DNA from: Stentor roeselii
Lineage: Eukaryota; Ciliophora; Heterotrichea; Heterotrichida; Stentoridae
Direction of reading: 5' to 3'
Assembly: GCA_006503475.1 (NCBI GenBank)
Contig: RSEH01000098.1
Coordinates: 1 to 64,000, forward strand
DNA length: 64,000 nt
Both the position numbers and the translations under genes were made by a program. The notes below the pieces were generated by a model that did no database searches, was not told where the DNA came from, and saw only the letters and a program-made list of their open reading frames with translations. Of this stretch, positions 59,130 through 64,000 are shown in pieces (the first letter of the stretch is position 1; each line of letters starts with the position of its first letter).

Positions 59130-62100
59130 ATGTCTGATGATGATTGCAGAACTAAGTACCTCAGATGGAAAGATGCCTTGGATCGAGATGATTACAACTT
59201 GAACCATCATATCAGTGAAATCATCGCAGAACTCAATAGATTTGAGGAAAATGTCTTGACTGCTGATGAAAAACATTTGTTTATCAATGTTTTTCTTCCG
59301 CAGTTTCTGAAGATTTTAATGGAAAAACGATTTTTTTGTTCATCTCGAGTTGATTATTGCTTTATTCTAGAGTTTTTTTTTAGTCTTTTACCATTACTGC
59401 TGAAAAATCTTGCGAAAGTGACTGAAGGGTGTGTGGAGTGTGTTTTATACTTGTTGGACTTTGAAAAATCTTTATATTCCCGTCATTTCTGCATTATTTC
59501 CTTGATGACTGAACGAGATTTATCAGGGATTAGTGAAAAGAACTACCAGAAAACTCAAGATGTTTTCTATGATTCGCCTTCCAAGTCATTAAACTGTCTT
59601 TTCAAGCACATTCTCAACTTTTTCATTCATATCAAAGGTTTCTCTAGCCTTGCCGAGTATTCATCGAGTTGTCAGAACATCGACCACCTAATCCAAATAT
59701 TGAAGTTAATCACAAGTCTAGACGATGTGATGATGACGATGAGTTGGCGTAAAGGGACTAAACCTGTTTATTTCAATTGCATTTCAGGTGTTGTGAAATT
59801 CACTGAAGAAAATATAAAAATCATTCAAAAGTCTGAATTCCGTGCATTGTTCAGCACAATGAGCAGGTACATTTCTCATCACAAAGAAAAGCAAAAATAT
59901 CCTCAATCACTAGAAAGTTGTGAATTAGAAACTTACCACAAGTTACTGATTTATGGAAACTTAGAGAAAAAAATCTTCGGAATCTCAGAACTAGTCAACA
60001 AAATCAACCAGTCCAAAAACCTCGATGAAGACAACGAAAAACGCGCAAAAGGCCTGGCAGTCTACTCAAGTGAATACCGAGAAGTAACTAAATGGCTGAC
60101 AACGGACAAGTACCTCACCTGGCTTGACTCTAAAGACTTTCTTTCTTTCCTGTTCTCTTCAATTGCACATCCAGAAATATTGAAAAGAAGTTCAGATATC
60201 TTGAAGTTTCTTTATTCAAACTCAAGAATTTCTCAAGATCAAATCACGAAACTCTGGGAAACAACTTTTGAGAAACATGAAGCTGAAAGAGAAGCTCTTA
60301 CTGGACTTATACAGGATCTTACTACTGTCATGGACTGTGAAGATTTGAAGTTTTTATATGAAAAAGTTGTCGCTGTTCCTTTGGGACTTATTGACTTTCA
60401 AGTCTTGCAAGTCGTTAAAAGTTATGCGAAACTTGGGAATTATTTTTGGCCTTCGAGTAAAAAAAGACCCAGGGAAGAGGAGGATGAGAAAAAAGATGAT
60501 CCGTGGGGAACTTGCTTGGATAATGCTGAACCTGCACCGGTTGTTAATTTAACGTCTTCTGAATGTGCGATTCCTTTGCCGCCTCCTGGATGTGCTATTC
60601 CTTTACCGCCTCCTGAAGCTCCTGTGGATCAGGTGCAAGGCGAAATGAGGACCTTCGACACGACTTTAGTTTTAGAGCTTCTGTGGAAGATGTGGCTAGA
60701 GCCTGGCGACCTTTCAAGTGACTTAGCCAGGCAAGCAGGTAGTATATTAAAAGACTCTCTGCTGTACAACTACCGTGACCAGAGGGTGAAGTTTATCATA
60801 AAGTGCATAGAAAACTTAAAAGCAAACACCTTCGTCTTAAAATCCTGTGAAATGATAAAAAGTCTTTTAGAGTCTTACCACGGAGGTATTCAACCAGTAG
60901 GCAGTCACAGCAAAGCCTCTGTGGTCACTTCAGTAAACACAGATCATCAGTTCATGCAAGAGCTGTTGAAAAACTTGATATTATTCAAGAAAAAAGCTCT
61001 ACATTTAGCATCTCTTGAAATAGGAAATTCTGACTTCGATGGAAACCTAGAACCTGTCTTTTCAGTCATAAAGGTAGACAAAGACCTAGTTTATCTTGAA
61101 GAGCTTCGTACAAGGTTAGACTTTTTGAATTACATTTTCGGCATCAGTCAAGACCTGCTAACTCAAAAAAGTTTATCATTGCTTTACGAAACTTTTGTCT
61201 TAAACAGCGTTTGTGATAAAGAATCTGAACAGTTCTTCACCTGGCTCAGTCTTTTCATCACTTCCTGGACTTTCATGAATAGTTTACCTAGAGAAATAAA
61301 ACTTTTCATATTTAAAGACCTTCTGTTAAAAATCGAGGCTGAGACTTTCACATACTCAGCTTTTGACTGTTTTGAGAAATTTTTCATTGGTTTGAATAAA
61401 GAGTTTTCGTTAATCAAAACTTTTTATTATGAAGAAAACTTCGAAGTTTTTGATATAAAACTCATCGGAATGGAAAACTTGTGGGAAATCATGTTGGCTG
61501 CCAAAAGTGACTTGGTATTTTCCTCAGCTTCAAAGTTACTGAAAAGGATTTACAGAGGTTTTCGGGCTTGTGAAAAATCTGTTCAAGAAGAACTTATCCA
61601 CACTTGCATGTCTTCAGTTTCATCTTGTTACCACGATTCAGGTCTTAGTGAAGAAGAAGTGATGAAAGCTTCCAGATGTCTTGTGTTACTTTTTGACTTT
61701 ATTGAAGAATTTGAGAACTTTTCACCTCAGGTTATGGGAAAAGATATCACTTTAACTGTGAAGACTAATTTTTCATCATGTCCCTCTGAAGAGTTTTCAG
61801 TCAACTTGAAGTCGACCATGACTTTCGCCAAGGTAAGAGAAATCATTTCAGCCTCTGTCAAAGCGAAGGACTCTCTCATGTTCATGCATCGAGGCATGAT
61901 CATTGAAGCCAAAGACGACAAAAAGACTTTGGAAGACCTCCAAATCGATGGGTCTGGAAAAGTCTTCGTCAGTGAAGATTCAGGAAAAGACGTCGAAATG
62001 ATGAACATCGACTCAGCTCCTGTCCCTGAAGACTTATCAGGACATGTTTCTCATTTAAGAGGAATTTTTGAGACCCTTGATGAAGACTTACTTAAACTTG

Positions 62101-64000
62101 CTCTGGAAAAATGTAGTTTTAATGTTGAGGAAACTGTCATGTTTCTTCTTGATGAACCAAACCAGGACAGGCTTAAAACTCAACTCGCTGTTAAAAAAGT
62201 ACCTGAAGTTCAGGAAGGTTCTTATAAGTTAAGTGAAATTTTAAGTGATTCTCAGGAATATTTCGAACTTTTGTTTAAACTTCTCAGGTTCGGGAATTAT
62301 AAATTGGAAGAAAATGTTTGGAAAATTTTGGATAAGGTTCCAGTTAATAAACAGATCTTTCATGCTATTAATGAAGTTGATGGAAGTGAGGATTGGAGTG
62401 AGTTGTTTGATCGCAACTCTATTCATAAATTGCTTTATTCGTTGAGGATTGTTGATAAGATACTTGTTGGAGAAGCTGATCAGTGGAAACAAGTTTTTTT
62501 TGAATTAGGTGGAGCGCATCATTTGTATATGATTCTTGCGGAATATAGGGAGTTTGGACTTTATGGGTTTACTGAAGCCAGGGTGTTAGACTGTCTTTTG
62601 AGGATTGTTGGAAATTTCTTGATGTCCAGTCAACTAATCAGTGAAGTCTGGGGCATAGTCGACTGCCGACTACTGCTAAACTGCGCTTTAGAAATAATAG
62701 AAGAATCCTCAAAATACAACTACCGAATGGAAGTATACCTAGCCCGTACCCTCGACTTCCTAGTAATCCTTCTCCGCCACGACCCAAACCTATTATCAGA
62801 AGTTTATTCTCGTTCCATCTTCGACTTCCTAATCTCAACAGTCCTTCTAAACTCCTCCGAATCCTCCATCCGAGAATCAATCGTAAACGCAGTCTCCTTA
62901 ATAATCAGTTCCTTCGAGCCAAGTTCATCAAAAACTCCAGAAACTTTAAAATCCTCTGAAAACTCAGAATTTTCCGACCATTGCGAAAGTGACCCAGTGA
63001 AGCACTTCTGGAGAATCTTGCAAGAAAAGCTTCCAAAAGACAACAACTTGAACTGTGACGAGTTTTTCAAGCTTTCTTCAGTCATTCTTCAAAGAAACCC
63101 AGACGTTGAGGTCGGCTTCGCCGACCTGTGCATTGATTTCATTTCAACGCGAGAGGTGATTGAAGACCGGAAAGAGCTGAACCAGGACAAAGTAGTGACT
63201 GGTTATTTGTTGTTGCTTAAAGAAATGCTGAGAATTTTTCCGAAAAAGGGAAGTTCTGAGCTTTTACTGGAACTTTACAGTAGTTTGTTTGATTTGGACT
63301 TGAGTCGGCTTGTTGGGCTAGGGTCGACTCCGAAGTATAAACATCCGGTCACGAGAAAAGCTGCTTTTGAATTGATTTTAATGATTGCTAGGCAGGAGAA
63401 AACTCAGGCTGATAGACTTTTTGATTTACTTTGGAATAGCAGGTGCTTGGAACGTGAGGAAGAGAAAGTTAAGTCGGATGGTGGAAGTCCATGGCCGGCT
63501 TATGTCAGCTCTTATAAGACTGAACCGGATTTAAGGCTTAAGTCACCTGTCGGGTTTGTTGGACTTAGGAACTTTGGAAGTACTTGCTATCTTAATTCTC
63601 TCATGCAACAACTTTTTATGATTGAGGATTTGAAAGATAGCATTTTGAATGCTTCTTTGAAAAGTGGACTTAGAGAAGATAGTCTTTTGTATCAGTTGAA
63701 ATTTCTTATGTGCAGTTTAATCTATTCTGAAAAAGAATGTCACGAGCCAGCTGGATTCTGCATAGCCTTTAAAGGATACGACGGCGAATCAATAAACCCA
63801 AGAATTCAACAAGACGCTGACGAGTTTTTAAGTCTTTTACTAGATAAGATCGAAGACGAACTAAAAGAAACTGAAAGTCAAGAAATCATCAGAAAACATG
63901 TGGGAGGAAGTTTTGTACATGAAATTGAGTCCTGTGAAGATAACTTTCCTTACCACAGCGAAAGAGAAGAGCATTTTTTTAGAATTTCTTTGGATGTCAA
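59130..64000 (+). CDS. USP: giant ubiquitin-specific protease, USP9X/USP24 class (3' end outside)
   Basis: The frame is open from ATG 59130 (TATAAATGTC) to the window edge: 1,623 codons, no stop, no intron needed. Long alpha-helical (ARM/HEAT-like) N-terminal region; a Pro repeat at about 478-498 (CAIPLPPP twice); a ubiquitin-like domain at about 870-945; a UBA domain at about 972-1010 (FETLDEDLLKLALEKCSFNV); more helical repeats; then the USP core, with Cys1486 in GLRNFGSTCYLNSLMQQLF and the second box IQQDADEFLSLLLDKIEDEL. The His box lies beyond the edge. It removes ubiquitin from substrates. The layout is that of USP9X/USP24/USP34, large enzymes conserved across eukaryotes. Confidence 0.95.
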   Translation, partial: MSDDDCRTKYLRWKDALDRDDYNLNHHISEIIAELNRFEENVLTADEKHLFINVFLPQFLKILMEKRFFCSSRVDYCFILEFFFSLLPLLLKNLAKVTEGCVECVLYLLDFEKSLYSRHFCIISLMTERDLSGISEKNYQKTQDVFYDSPSKSLNCLFKHILNFFIHIKGFSSLAEYSSSCQNIDHLIQILKLITSLDDVMMTMSWRKGTKPVYFNCISGVVKFTEENIKIIQKSEFRALFSTMSRYISHHKEKQKYPQSLESCELETYHKLLIYGNLEKKIFGISELVNKINQSKNLDEDNEKRAKGLAVYSSEYREVTKWLTTDKYLTWLDSKDFLSFLFSSIAHPEILKRSSDILKFLYSNSRISQDQITKLWETTFEKHEAEREALTGLIQDLTTVMDCEDLKFLYEKVVAVPLGLIDFQVLQVVKSYAKLGNYFWPSSKKRPREEEDEKKDDPWGTCLDNAEPAPVVNLTSSECAIPLPPPGCAIPLPPPEAPVDQVQGEMRTFDTTLVLELLWKMWLEPGDLSSDLARQAGSILKDSLLYNYRDQRVKFIIKCIENLKANTFVLKSCEMIKSLLESYHGGIQPVGSHSKASVVTSVNTDHQFMQELLKNLILFKKKALHLASLEIGNSDFDGNLEPVFSVIKVDKDLVYLEELRTRLDFLNYIFGISQDLLTQKSLSLLYETFVLNSVCDKESEQFFTWLSLFITSWTFMNSLPREIKLFIFKDLLLKIEAETFTYSAFDCFEKFFIGLNKEFSLIKTFYYEENFEVFDIKLIGMENLWEIMLAAKSDLVFSSASKLLKRIYRGFRACEKSVQEELIHTCMSSVSSCYHDSGLSEEEVMKASRCLVLLFDFIEEFENFSPQVMGKDITLTVKTNFSSCPSEEFSVNLKSTMTFAKVREIISASVKAKDSLMFMHRGMIIEAKDDKKTLEDLQIDGSGKVFVSEDSGKDVEMMNIDSAPVPEDLSGHVSHLRGIFETLDEDLLKLALEKCSFNVEETVMFLLDEPNQDRLKTQLAVKKVPEVQEGSYKLSEILSDSQEYFELLFKLLRFGNYKLEENVWKILDKVPVNKQIFHAINEVDGSEDWSELFDRNSIHKLLYSLRIVDKILVGEADQWKQVFFELGGAHHLYMILAEYREFGLYGFTEARVLDCLLRIVGNFLMSSQLISEVWGIVDCRLLLNCALEIIEESSKYNYRMEVYLARTLDFLVILLRHDPNLLSEVYSRSIFDFLISTVLLNSSESSIRESIVNAVSLIISSFEPSSSKTPETLKSSENSEFSDHCESDPVKHFWRILQEKLPKDNNLNCDEFFKLSSVILQRNPDVEVGFADLCIDFISTREVIEDRKELNQDKVVTGYLLLLKEMLRIFPKKGSSELLLELYSSLFDLDLSRLVGLGSTPKYKHPVTRKAAFELILMIARQEKTQADRLFDLLWNSRCLEREEEKVKSDGGSPWPAYVSSYKTEPDLRLKSPVGFVGLRNFGSTCYLNSLMQQLFMIEDLKDSILNASLKSGLREDSLLYQLKFLMCSLIYSEKECHEPAGFCIAFKGYDGESINPRIQQDADEFLSLLLDKIEDELKETESQEIIRKHVGGSFVHEIESCEDNFPYHSEREEHFFRISLDV

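Noticed and set aside
1-64000. CRISPR arrays, prokaryotic operons, riboswitches
   Set aside because: No spaced direct repeats or bacterial signals; the window is eukaryotic throughout.
1-64000. Retrovirus-like or Polinton-like elements
   Set aside because: No reverse transcriptase, integrase-capsid or packaging ATPase homologue and no long terminal repeats seen.

Overview
The window looks like macronuclear DNA of a heterotrich ciliate, most likely Stentor. Three observations lead there. Ten gene interruptions are exactly 15 nt long (GTA or GTG start, TAG or CAG end, an A at position 10), which is the tiny-intron signature of Stentor and its relatives. TAA, TAG and TGA all end genes, which fits the standard code reported for Stentor and argues against Blepharisma, where UGA is read as Trp. 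The gene content is ciliate-like: ciliary and coiled-coil proteins, a CNG-type K+ channel, B-box/kelch families and a tRNA-Phe. The species assignment is inference.

Layout. Positions 1-15,400 are very AT-rich and gene-poor: a WD40 protein, two B-box/kelch paralogues (one with an in-frame TGA), a YbjN-like small protein, an AT-hook protein and a RING-ubiquitin-like protein, separated by 0.4-3.5 kb stretches in which I see no gene. From about 15,400 to the end the DNA is richer in GC and packed with genes. Spacers of 4-40 nt are common, three consecutive same-strand genes are 8 nt apart, and one divergent pair has start codons only 11 nt apart.

The dense part encodes: cytoskeletal/ciliary candidates (an 867-aa coiled coil, IQCH, a GPG-repeat protein, a ten-repeat F-x-P protein and other coiled coils); membrane traffic and lipid genes (a TM9/nonaspanin, an ABHD1/3-type hydrolase, phosphatidylserine decarboxylase, a PX-PH-C2-transmembrane protein); signalling (an AGC kinase, 14-3-3, a double CNB-domain protein, a CNG-like K+ channel, a dCache receptor-like protein); proteolysis and ubiquitin (cathepsin L, a non-catalytic-looking pepsin homologue, an F-box protein, an otubain-like/RING protein and a giant USP9X/USP24-class deubiquitinase running off the right edge); an RRM-KH-CysRS-tail RNA-binding protein; and an ISXO2/Merlin-type transposase gene.

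Most notable: (i) a 14-nt intron that the reading frame and protein conservation of phosphatidylserine decarboxylase both require; (ii) strong alternating strand asymmetry (AC-rich versus GT-rich blocks, roughly 0.3-1 kb) that flips within genes and does not follow gene orientation; (iii) the near absence of room for promoters and UTRs; (iv) a tandem repeat behind the cathepsin gene that carries copies of the gene's own last codons.
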